A DNA stretch of 64,000 nt from the NCBI RefSeq assembly GCF_005870025.1, contig NZ_VATA01000001.1:62001-126000 (forward strand). The letters are read 5' to 3'. The DNA comes from Poseidonocella sp. HB161398 (GTDB taxonomy: Bacteria > Pseudomonadota > Alphaproteobacteria > Rhodobacterales > Rhodobacteraceae). A program made the position numbers and the translations under genes. Below the pieces are notes generated by a model, which was not told the origin of the DNA, did no database searches, and was given only the letters and a program-made list of their open reading frames with translations. Position 1 is the first letter of the stretch; each line of letters starts with the position of its first letter. Positions 25,320 to 33,170 of this stretch are shown here, one piece after another.

Positions 25320-25394
25320 CCGCGGCGCCTTCCGGCCGCGCGGGCAGCGTGACGCCGAGCCTAGCGGACGCGGACGCCGCGAGGCACGGAGACC

Positions 25395-25476
25395 GGCCCG
25401 GCGCCCGGCCGCCGCCCGATCCCTGCGGGTGGTGGCGCGCCGGACAAGCTCCGCTCGGCCCTGCGAAGGGGCCCGG
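25395..25476. repeat. Dispersed repeat, copy 1 (about 82 bp)
   Basis: Strongly similar to 27111-27191, sharing CGGGTGGTGGCGCGCCGG and CAAGCTCCGCTCGGCCCTGC. The two copies are direct repeats flanking the third IS110 remnant and about 1.1 kb of other sequence. No coding role is apparent. Confidence 0.7.
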
Positions 25477-25563
25477 GTCACTGCCTTCCCGCTGATGCCC
25501 TTCTAAGAGTCAAGGCGCGATCTGGGACTGGCTGATGCGGGCATTGCCCTTCCGGAGGATGGC

Positions 25564-26687
25564 TTAGACTCCGCGGGCGATGTAGCGCTTGAGGCTGCGC
25601 AATGCCTCGAGCTTCGAGTTCCCCTCGGCGACACGCCGGGCGACATGGGCCTGTGTCCTGGCATCAGTTCTCGGGCGCCCGATGGCGATGATGTGCAGGG
25701 CGCTGTTCGCCGCCCGGTCCCCGCCGCGGTTGAGCCGGTGGCGGGTCGTCTTCCCGGAGCGAGGCGGAGATGGAAACGATCCGGTGAATCGTTTCCCCGC
25801 CGAGCGCGGGCACCGGGCTCGCCCCGCAGAGCGCCGCGAAGCTGGCTCCGGATTTCAGCCGCTCCGGGTTGTCCCCCGCCGCCAGAAGCAGCTGCGCAGC
25901 GCTGTTCATGCCGACGCAGGGCCGCTCCAGGAGCTCCGGGGCCAGATCCGTCACGATGGCATCGATCATCCTGTCCAGATCGGCGACCTCGTCATGCAGC
26001 TCCAGGTACCGCCGGGCGGGGAATCTCGGGGAGATGCGATACGCCACGTCCACCTCTCGATAGGCGGACAGGTCCGGGCGCCAGGCCGCAAGGGTGCGGA
26101 TCAGCTGAATCCGGGTCATCTTGCGCAGCGGGTCCCGCAGCTTGTCCGGGGCGCAGACGAGCGTCGTCTGGATCATCTGCAAGGCGATGCGCCGTGCCTG
26201 GATGGCCGCTCGGCGGGACATCCGTCCCCCGGACGGATGCCTGCTCCGCCTTGCTCCGGCAGACCCTGAGGACGCGGAGGCTTTCGGCCATCCCGTCGCG
26301 GCTCCGCGGCGTCACCGTGCGGCGTTCCGCATCGGCGGCATGGGCTGCGCTTTCGGCATCGAAGTCGTCGTTCCTGCCCCTCCGCCGCCGGTCCAGCTTG
26401 TCCGGTGCGGTGACGTCCAGCACGGTGACGCCGGCCTCCTGCATGAAGCGCAGCAATCCCGCCCCATGGCTGCCCGGGCATTCGATCCCGATGCGCCGGA
26501 GATCGCCGAAGGAACGCATCCAGGCGAGCATCTGGCGGTATCCCGGCCTGGTGGCCGGGACGCTATCGACACCGAGCAGGCGGTCGAAATGATCGACGAC
26601 CGCCGCGCCATGGAGATCCTTGCGGGTGTCGCGCCAGAGGCGTGCATGATGCACGACGCCGCCGGCAACATGCGAATTCCCGGCCAT
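25564..26687 (-). pseudogene. IS110-family transposase (copy 3, different subgroup), frameshifted
   Basis: Remnant of a roughly 350-residue DEDD transposase of a different IS110 subgroup from copies 1 and 2. The N terminus (LWRDTRKDLHGAAVVDH, then GYRQMLAWMRSFG, GIECPGSHGAGLL and RNDDFDAESAAHA) is in one frame. After a shift near 26215 come RRIALQMIQTTLV, MTRIQLIRTLAAWRPD and AALCGASPVPALGGE. A further shift leads to the true C terminus, ARTQAHVARRVAEGN then LKRYIARG, ending at the stop at 25564. It is inactive. The catalytic positions are partly conserved. Confidence 0.85.
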
Positions 26688-26975
26688 TTGATGGCCCCTT
26701 GCTTCAGAACCTGAACGTGCTGCTCGCCCGGAAGCTGCTGGGACAGGACAGTCATGGGACCAGGTGGCCACGCCCTTCTCGGGTCACCGCGCATCTCCAA
26801 GGCAAAGCCTCGCTGGCCGGAATTCCGGATGACCGACAGATCAACGGAAGGACACAAGAGGTCGATCGGAGTGGGGGTCAGGTCATACCGAAATGCCAGC
26901 CAGCCCCAGTCACCGAAATCCGAACCGGATTTCCAACCGAACTGCCCGATGACCGGTGCCAGTCGTATGACTGTC

Positions 26976-27341
26976 GGAGTGGACCGTGCCGATCGCCGCG
27001 CCCGCGGCAGAGAAGGCCCGGCAATCCCTGCCCGGGCCGTGGATCATTGCTGTGGCCGGGGTCGGCAAGACGGACGTGCCCGCGCTCGACGCCGGGGCCG
27101 ACACCGGAAAGGCCCGGCGCCCGGCCGCCGCCCTGCCCCTACGGGTGGTGGCGCGCCGGGCAAGCTCCGCTCGGCCCTGCGAAGGGCCCGGAACTCTGCC
27201 CTCCCGCGAATGGAGTGGACCGTGCCGATGGCTGCGCCCGTTCAAGAGAAGGCCCGGCGATCGCTGCCCGGGCCGCGGAGCGCTGCTGCGGCAGGGGCCG
27301 TCAATACGGCTGAGCCGGCGCTGGAGGCCGGAGCCGCGCGG
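26976..27341. repeat. Two copies of a roughly 130-bp direct repeat
   Basis: 26976-27105 and 27212-27341 are similar over about 130 bases. Both start GGAGTGGACCGTGCCGAT and share GAGAAGGCCCGGC, CCTGCCCGGGCCG-like and CGCTCGACGCCGG / CGCTGGAGGCCGG segments. The offset is 236 bases. The second copy of the 82-bp repeat (27111-27191) lies between them. Confidence 0.6.
27111..27191. repeat. Dispersed repeat, copy 2 (about 81 bp)
   Basis: Partner of 25395-25476; it starts with the same GGCCCGGCGCCCGGCCGCCG and ends GAAGGGCCCGG. Confidence 0.7.
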
Positions 27342-27346
27342 CGGGA

Positions 27347-28036
27347 TCACCTGGGCTCCGGCGCCGCCTCTCCGCCCTCCCGGGCCGCCGCCCGCGTCAG
27401 GGCGTTCAGCGAGGCGTTTCGCGCGGTCTTCTCCGCGTGGAAGCGCAGGATCCGCCCGGTCCGCGCGCCGTCGCGGGCGCGCAGCGCCTCCATGATGTCG
27501 CGATGGTCCTGCATCGCCGTCGCCCAGTCGGCCTCGGTCTTCTGCAGCAGGAACCGGCCCATGTGCATCCGCGTCAGCACCAGCTTGTAGAGCTCTAGCA
27601 GCGAGCCGTTCCCCGTCCATTCGACGAGCTTCTCGTGAAAGGTCCTGTTGGCATTGCGGTAGCGGCCCTCGTCGCCCGCCTCGAACCCGGCCTCGATCTC
27701 GCAGTGCAGCGCCTCCAGCTCTTCCATCTGCGCGTCGCTCAGCGTCCCGGCGGCGATCTGCCCGGCCAGTTCCTCGAGCACCGCGATGATCGGGAAGAGC
27801 TCCTGGATCTGCTCGGCCGAGACGATCGAGACGATGGCCCCGCGATTGTGCAGCAGCGTGACCAGCCCCTCCGCCGAGAGCGCCTTGAGCACCTCGCGCA
27901 TCGGCGTGCGCGACACCTCCAGTTCCTCGCAGAGCTGCAATTCGCGGATCTTCTCGCCGGGTTTCAGCTCGCCGTCGAGGATCTTCTGCCGGACCGTCTG
28001 CGTGAGCTCAGCATGTAGCGACTGCCTCAAGGCCAA
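27347..28036 (-). CDS. GntR-family regulator, FCD (FadR) subgroup
   Basis: A 229-residue regulator. The winged helix-turn-helix lies at about residues 5-72 (LQLCEELEVSRTPMREVLKALS, cut here at LKAL, then LVTLLHNRGAIVS) and is followed by an all-helical FCD ligand domain (EELAGQIAAGTL, FHEKLVEWTGN, HRDIMEALRARD). No ATG is available near the start. TTG at 28036 or, with better spacing to GGAGG, TTG at 28030 is used. The gene stands alone: upstream lies the MocR gene in the same direction and downstream only repeats, so its target cannot be guessed. Confidence 0.85.
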   Translation of the reverse strand: MALRQSLHAELTQTVRQKILDGELKPGEKIRELQLCEELEVSRTPMREVLKALSAEGLVTLLHNRGAIVSIVSAEQIQELFPIIAVLEELAGQIAAGTLSDAQMEELEALHCEIEAGFEAGDEGRYRNANRTFHEKLVEWTGNGSLLELYKLVLTRMHMGRFLLQKTEADWATAMQDHRDIMEALRARDGARTGRILRFHAEKTARNASLNALTRAAAREGGEAAPEPR

Positions 28037-28183
28037 CCCCTCCGAAATGAGAATGAATTCATAATGCCGGAGAGCGCCATGTCAACGCCGGAGGCCGCCC
28101 GCCGGGACCGTCCCGGCGCAGCCTGTCCGGGACCGGACCCGTTGCGGCGCCGCGGGAATTCCGCCGCGCGGATGGCCGGCCCG

Positions 28184-29554
28184 TCAGCCCATGAAGGCGT
28201 TGGGGCCCATGGCATTCGCCAGGAAGAAGAGGCTGTCGCGCAGCGCGTCGCGGCCGATGGCGCCGCCAAGGCAGACCCGCAGCTTGTCGCCCACCGGCCC
28301 GGAAACGGTGAAGGCGTCGGCCGGCATCAGCCCCAGCGGCCGGCCCGCCATGCGCGCGATCACGTCGGCGCGGCCGATCCCCTCGGGCAGGCTCAGCCAG
28401 ATGTTGAAGGCGTTGTCCGCCGCGCAGTAGCGGTGCCCGTCGAGCATCTCGGCCGCGATCTGCTGGCGGGCCGCGCTTTCGGCGCGGATGAAGCGGCGGA
28501 TGCTGTCGGCCGTGCCGTCCTCGATCCATTGCGTCGCCAGCGCGGTGTTCAGCGGCGAGGGCATGACGCTGGTGGCGCGCAGTGCCTGCGCCAGGGCATG
28601 CGCCTCGCGGCCCGATGGCGCGACCGTGTAGGCCAGGCGCAGCCCGGCGCCGATGCATTTCGCCAGCCCGCCGATATGCCAGGTCAGCTCCGGCGCGCTG
28701 ACCGCCAGCGGCGCGGGCGCCTTGGGCGGGATGAAGCCGTAGGCGTCGTCCTCGATCAGCGGCAGCCCGTGGCGGTTGACCACCTCCGACAGCTCGAGGC
28801 GCCGCTCCACCGGGATGGTGACGGTCGTGGGGTTCTGCAGCGTCGGGTTGAGATAGAGCGCGCGCGGACCATGCGCGCGGATCGCCCGGTCGAGCGCATC
28901 GGGCAGGACGCCATCGGCATCCATCTCGACGCCCACCAGCTCCACCCCCAGCCGTCCGGCGATGTTGCGCAGCCCCGGATAGGTGATCCGCTCGCAGAGC
29001 ATCCGGTCGCCAGGCCGCGCCAGCAGGGTCAGGATCGCCGTGATCGTGGCATGCGCCCCCGGGGTGACGGCGATGCGCTCCAGCCGCGGGACCATGCCCC
29101 GCAGGCTCAGCCAGCTCGAGGCCGCGGCGCGGTCCTTCTCGGCGCCGATCGGCGACTGGTAGCGCAGGAGCGGCACAAGATTGGCGGCGACATGATCGAG
29201 CCCGGCGCGCATCCGCCCCAGCAGCTCGGGATCGGCGGGTTCGGGCGGCATGTTCATGCTCAGATCGGCCTCGGCCGCGCGGCTCTCGTCGGGCTGCGCC
29301 GCCGCTGCGGCCGGGGCCGAGACAAAGGTGCCGCGGCCGACATGGCTGTCGATCAGGCCGCGGCGCTGCGCCTCGGCATAGGCGCGGCTGACGGTGGTGA
29401 AGTCGATCCCCAGCGCCGCAGCCAGCCGCCGCTGCGGCGGCAGCCGGTCGCCGGGGGCAAGCGTTCCGGCAAGGATGTCGGCGGCAATGGCGTCGGCAAT
29501 CGCCAGGTAGCGGGGCTTGCCATCGCCGGCAAGTGCGGGGATCCAGTCGGTCAT
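28184..29554 (-). CDS. MocR-type regulator (GntR HTH fused to aminotransferase fold)
   Basis: A 456-residue fusion. The N-terminal GntR winged helix (PGDRLPPQRRLAAALGIDFT, about 35-53; RGLIDSHVGRGTFV) is joined to a class I aminotransferase-like domain. That domain has the cofactor contact NPTxQNP (NPTLQNP, 236-242), Asp270 in EDDAYGF and Schiff-base Lys299 in GGLAKCIGAG. MocR proteins sense PLP or PLP adducts and usually control a divergent gene for vitamin B6, amino acid or taurine/GABA metabolism. Here the upstream 970 bases are noncoding, so the usual target is missing or was lost. Confidence 0.88.
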   Translation of the reverse strand: MTDWIPALAGDGKPRYLAIADAIAADILAGTLAPGDRLPPQRRLAAALGIDFTTVSRAYAEAQRRGLIDSHVGRGTFVSAPAAAAAQPDESRAAEADLSMNMPPEPADPELLGRMRAGLDHVAANLVPLLRYQSPIGAEKDRAAASSWLSLRGMVPRLERIAVTPGAHATITAILTLLARPGDRMLCERITYPGLRNIAGRLGVELVGVEMDADGVLPDALDRAIRAHGPRALYLNPTLQNPTTVTIPVERRLELSEVVNRHGLPLIEDDAYGFIPPKAPAPLAVSAPELTWHIGGLAKCIGAGLRLAYTVAPSGREAHALAQALRATSVMPSPLNTALATQWIEDGTADSIRRFIRAESAARQQIAAEMLDGHRYCAADNAFNIWLSLPEGIGRADVIARMAGRPLGLMPADAFTVSGPVGDKLRVCLGGAIGRDALRDSLFFLANAMGPNAFMG

Positions 29555-30522
29555 GGCTTCTCCTAGCCCAGGTCTCGCCGGGATTGAAGCTTATTGTATG
29601 CATGCCGGATCGACCCGGATCAATTCCCGGAGGTTTTGAAGGAATCCGCCCGGTTCGGCAGGATAAACGGCCAGTTCCGACGCGAGATCCGGCAGGAATG
29701 CCCCCGGATTACGCAGATTTGGCGGTGCGCCCGCGTCTTTCCTCCGCATGGGCCCCGAAAATGCATGCACACTTTCTCCGGCAATGTCGGGTCAGCCCGC
29801 CGCCCCACGACGGCCTGCCGCATGTGCGGTGTGACCAGCCCGGTCCGGCCGCGTCCCGCCGGGGAAACACGGCCTGAAGACCCGCCCCGGGGGTGCAAGC
29901 CCGCCCGAGGGCGGAAGCGGCTGCAGCCACCGACCGCGATCCGGCCCCGTCGCGGCCCAGGGGCCCTGCGAGGGCCGCCCGGAACATGATGACCCGCTCG
30001 GGCCGGGACGGCATTGCCGCCGGCGCGGGGCAATTCCGGGCCCTCGTCCGGGCAGGGCCTGCCAACCGTTCAGGGAATGTCGCGCCCGGCCGCCGCTCGA
30101 ATCTGCCGCCGACCAGGGAGCCCGCGCGGCCGAGAGGCAGGTCATGCCCTCCGGACTGGCGCAGATCGCAACGGCAGGCCAGGCTGGGCCCCGCGACGTC
30201 CGCCGGACCGGAAAGGACAGCCACCGCGGACCGGCGCCGGAACCGCCTCGACGCCGTCGCCAAGCGCGGCGCAGAAGCCGAGGCGCGCAGCAGAACGGGA
30301 CCGGTACGCCGCCCGTCGAAACCGGCAGGCGGGGCTTCACGGCAAATCGGCGGCCAGGAGGACCGACCGGCATGGGACGCGCCCGTCCCCGCCTGCGGCG
30401 CCGTTCTCCTGGCGTCCTCCGGGGACTGCCGTCTTGCCGGGAGGGCCCTCTGCCGCAGGGGACGCTCCGCCCGCGCGACGCGGAGGCTTTTCAACCGCCC
30501 GCGAACAGGTAAGCATGCGCCC
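29555..30522. other. Long noncoding region between MocR and AraC genes
   Basis: About 970 bases without a recognisable gene on either strand; the long frames are low-complexity Arg/Pro/Gly/Ala. 29555-29640 is relatively A+T-rich and probably carries the MocR promoter. No tRNA or transposase remnant was seen. Confidence 0.5.
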
Positions 30523-31323
30523 ATGCACGCCACTTTGCATCACCGGATCGGCCCCGACGGCATCGAAGCGCTGGCGATCCGCTCGGACAGGAGCTTTCCG
30601 CGCCACAGCCATGACGAGTTCGGCTTCGGCTATCTCGTCGCGGGCGGGCAGGACAGCTGGAGCGGACGCGGGCTGGTCGAGGCCGGGCCGGGCGACGTCA
30701 TCACCGTGAACCCCGCCGAGATCCATGACGGCCGGGGACGGCCCGGCGCGCCGCGCCACTGGCGGATGCTGTTCCTGGCGCCCGGGGCGCTGGCCCGCTA
30801 CGGCGACCTGCGGGCGGAGGCGGCGGAATGGAGCGACCCGGTGCTCTCGCAGCCCGCGACGCGGCGTGTGGTGGCCGGGGCCTTCGCGGCGGTGGCGGCA
30901 GAGCGGCCCGATCCCGGCCGGATCGAAGAGGCGCTGCTGGCCGCGATCCGCGCCCTTGCCGGCGAGGCGCCGCTGGAGGCCGGGCCGCCCACGGGCGGCG
31001 GGCCGTCCCGGCCGGTGGCGCGCGTGCTCGACCTGATCGCGCAGGACTGGGGCGCGCCGCTCTCGCTGTCGGATTTCGCGGCGGAGGCCGGGATGAGCCG
31101 CTATGCCTTCCTGCGCCGCTTCTCCCGCGAGATCGGGGCCACGCCGCATGCCTATCTCACCCAGCACCGGGTCAAGCGGGCGCGGGCCGGGATCGCCGCG
31201 GGCCTGCCGATTGCCGAGGCGGCGCTGGCGGCGGGGTTCGCCGACCAGAGCCACCTCACCCGGGCCTTCGTGCGCCAGTTCGGCCTGCCGCCGGGACGCT
31301 TCCGCAACGCCGCGGGCCGCTGA
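30523..31323 (+). CDS. AraC-family regulator with N-terminal cupin
   Basis: A 266-residue regulator. The AraC-type cupin ligand domain comes first (FPRHSHDEFGFGYLVAGG, then AGPGDVITVNPAEIHDG). The C-terminal part has two helix-turn-helix units (LSLSDFAAEAGMSRYAFLRR; GLPIAEAALAAGFADQSHLT). ATG at 30523 starts directly before the cupin; no strong ribosome-binding site is visible. It is followed in the same direction by a LysE-type exporter. AraC-LysE pairs of this kind are common, and the regulator probably controls that exporter. Confidence 0.87.
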   Translation: MHATLHHRIGPDGIEALAIRSDRSFPRHSHDEFGFGYLVAGGQDSWSGRGLVEAGPGDVITVNPAEIHDGRGRPGAPRHWRMLFLAPGALARYGDLRAEAAEWSDPVLSQPATRRVVAGAFAAVAAERPDPGRIEEALLAAIRALAGEAPLEAGPPTGGGPSRPVARVLDLIAQDWGAPLSLSDFAAEAGMSRYAFLRRFSREIGATPHAYLTQHRVKRARAGIAAGLPIAEAALAAGFADQSHLTRAFVRQFGLPPGRFRNAAGR

Positions 31324-31399
31324 AAGGCAATATCCTTCAAGCCGGAGGCGCCCGGGCTGCGCTAGGGCGCGGGCATCCCGAGCCAGCGACGAGGATCCG

Positions 31400-31507
31400 A
31401 TGCGCTTTTCCTGCTTCCCGCCATTTCCGGCGCCCCCTGCCGATCCCGGGCGCCGCGCCGCCCCGCCGCGGCCGCCGGCCGTCTCCGCACCGCCGGAGGC
31501 GGCGTGA
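31400..31507 (+). CDS. Possible Pro-rich leader peptide before the LysE gene
   Basis: A 35-codon frame (MRFSCFPPFPAPPADPGRRA at the start, APPEAA at the end) with GAGGATCCG just before its ATG. Its stop is three bases before the ATG of the LysE-type exporter, which itself lacks a good ribosome-binding site. Eleven prolines in 35 residues, several paired, could slow ribosomes. It could be a coupling or leader peptide, or a chance frame in a GC-rich genome. Confidence 0.25.
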   Translation: MRFSCFPPFPAPPADPGRRAAPPRPPAVSAPPEAA

Positions 31508-31510
31508 GAG

Positions 31511-32122
31511 ATGGGCCCCGCGTTCCTCCTCACCTCGCTGATCGTCGTGCTCGCGCCCGGCACCGGCGTTCTCTACACCCTGGCCATCGGGCTCTCCCAG
31601 GGCGCGCGGGCCAGCCTCGCGGCGGCCGCGGGCTGCACGCTGGGGATCCTGCCCGCGATGCTGGCCGCCATTCTCGGCCTCGCCGCCCTGCTGCAGGCCA
31701 GCGCGCCGGCCTTCGGGCTCTTCCGGATCCTCGGCGCCCTCTACCTGCTCTGGATGGCCCGGGCGGTCCTGCGCGAGACCGGCGCGCTGCAGATCGCCTC
31801 CGCAGGCACCCGCCGCAGGCTGCCGCGCGTGGCGCTGGCGGGGTTCGCGCTCAATATCCTGAACCCGAAGCTCGCGATCTTCTTCCTCGCCTTCCTTCCG
31901 CAATTCGTCCCCGACGGGGCGCCCGCGCCGCTGGCGCGGATGCTCGGGCTGAGCGCGGTCTTCATGGCGATGACCTTCGCCGTCTTCGCAGGCTACGGCG
32001 CCCTCGCCGCGCAGGTCCGGCGCCATGTCGCCGCGCGCCCGGCAATAATGGCCTGGCTGCGCCGCGGCTTCGCGGCGGCCTTCGTCCTTCTCGCCGCCCG
32101 GCTTGCCCTGGCGACGGCCTGA
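31511..32122 (+). CDS. LysE/RhtB-family amino acid exporter
   Basis: A 203-residue inner-membrane protein with about six hydrophobic segments. The family signature is near the start (LAPGTGVLYTLAIGLSQGARASL), and the mid-protein motif is GFALNILNPKLAIFFLAFLPQF. Members export amino acids or homoserine-lactone-like metabolites. It is downstream of the AraC-type regulator. The initiation region is weak, and the start may depend on coupling to the upstream 35-codon frame. Confidence 0.88.
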   Translation: MGPAFLLTSLIVVLAPGTGVLYTLAIGLSQGARASLAAAAGCTLGILPAMLAAILGLAALLQASAPAFGLFRILGALYLLWMARAVLRETGALQIASAGTRRRLPRVALAGFALNILNPKLAIFFLAFLPQFVPDGAPAPLARMLGLSAVFMAMTFAVFAGYGALAAQVRRHVAARPAIMAWLRRGFAAAFVLLAARLALATA

Positions 32123-32790
32123 CCTCCCGCCGCCGCCGCGCGGCCCGGCCGGCGCCTCGCGCGACCCGTCCCCCTCCATCCCGGAAAGCGGGCGGGTCGG
32201 CGCCCCAGCCTGGCGACCGCCATGCCGAAGCGCGGCCGCTGCGGGATCGCGGAGGGGCCGCGGCACGCTCCATCCCACATGCGCAGAGCGGATGCGCCGC
32301 ATGCCGACGCCAGCGGCAATCCTCTGATCCGCGACCCGCCGGGCACGTCCGGCAGGTCGGGGACGCCTGCCGCGGATCGCCGGCATGGCCTCGCAGGCGA
32401 TCCGCGCGCGCAAGCCGGTGCCCGGCCGGCGGGCGCGCCAATTCCCGCCCGCCGTCCCCGGGGCAGCCCTGACGGCCTTCCCCCGGCGCGCCCCGCCGCC
32501 GTCCCGGTGCGCCCCTGCCCGCTGGGGCGCACCGGGACGGTGGGCGGATGCCAAGGCACCGGGCACGCGGCGGCGCGCCGTGACCGGCGCGCTGCCGGAG
32601 GCCCGCCCAGGGTGGCGGGGATCGGGCCGGGGCATCGCAGCGGCGGGCCTGCCGTCGCCGGAGCGCGGCCGCAACGGGCCGCTCCTGCGTCACCGGCGAT
32701 GCGCGGCGCCAACCGGAGGCGCAGCTGTGCCGCAGGGCCGATGCCGGGAACGTGATTCCCCGCTGCCGGACAAAGGCGTATGAACACGGC
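32123..32790. other. Noncoding region before the copper module
   Basis: About 670 bases with no recognised gene. It contains a perfect 15-base hairpin (annotated separately). The bases before 32791 presumably hold the promoter of the copper genes; no CueR-type dyad was recognised. Confidence 0.45.
32501..32538. repeat. Perfect 15-base inverted repeat
   Basis: GTCCCGGTGCGCCCC (32501-32515), loop TGCCCGCT, GGGGCGCACCGGGAC (32524-32538). It is the strongest stem seen in the window. No T tract follows, and it is about 380 bases from the LysE stop, so a REP-like element or structured RNA is as likely as a terminator. Confidence 0.65.
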
Positions 32791-33117
32791 ATGATCCGGT
32801 TTGTCCTCCGCCTGCTGATGCTCTCGGCACTGGTCCTGTGGACCGCGCTGCCCCCCTCGGGGCCGGCGCAGGCCATGGCCATGGCGGCGCCCTGCTGCGA
32901 TCCCGCCGCCCCGGCGGCCGCCCCGGCAGGGCATGGCCATCACGGCGCGATGCAGCATGCCACCCTGTGCATGGCGCATTGCTTCCCGGCCGACCGGGCG
33001 GCACTTCCGGCCCCCGCGCTGCCCGAGCGCCGCGTCTCGCGCTTCGATCCGCGCCCGGCCGCGGTGACCGCCGCCTCGCGCAGCATCGCCCCCGCCGCGC
33101 CCCCTCCCCGCCTCTGA
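32791..33117 (+). CDS. Exported Cys/His-rich small protein, probable copper handling
   Basis: A 108-residue protein with an N-terminal hydrophobic signal segment (FVLRLLMLSALVLWTALPP) ending near PAQA. The mature part is rich in possible metal ligands: CC at the start, GHGHHGAMQH, and TLCMAHC, followed by a Pro/Arg/Ala-rich tail. No named family is certain. It is 53 bases upstream of a Tat-exported multicopper oxidase in the same direction. A periplasmic copper carrier or sensor role is inferred from composition and context. ATG at 32791 is chosen because the signal segment follows directly. Confidence 0.65.
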   Translation: MIRFVLRLLMLSALVLWTALPPSGPAQAMAMAAPCCDPAAPAAAPAGHGHHGAMQHATLCMAHCFPADRAALPAPALPERRVSRFDPRPAAVTAASRSIAPAAPPPRL

Positions 33118-33170
33118 TCTCCACGGGACAGCGCGCCCGCAGCTCCTTCCCCCTTTTTCCGGAGATCATC

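Larger units (their letters stand above)
26688..27346. other. Repeat-rich noncoding region
   Basis: About 660 bases between the IS110 remnant and the GntR gene. It is dominated by the two repeat families annotated separately; no gene was recognised on either strand. Confidence 0.5.

Noticed and set aside
31962-32882. A 306-codon minus-strand frame before the copper genes
   Set aside because: Arg/Ala/Pro/Gly-rich, without domains, and it runs antisense into the exported Cys/His-rich gene.
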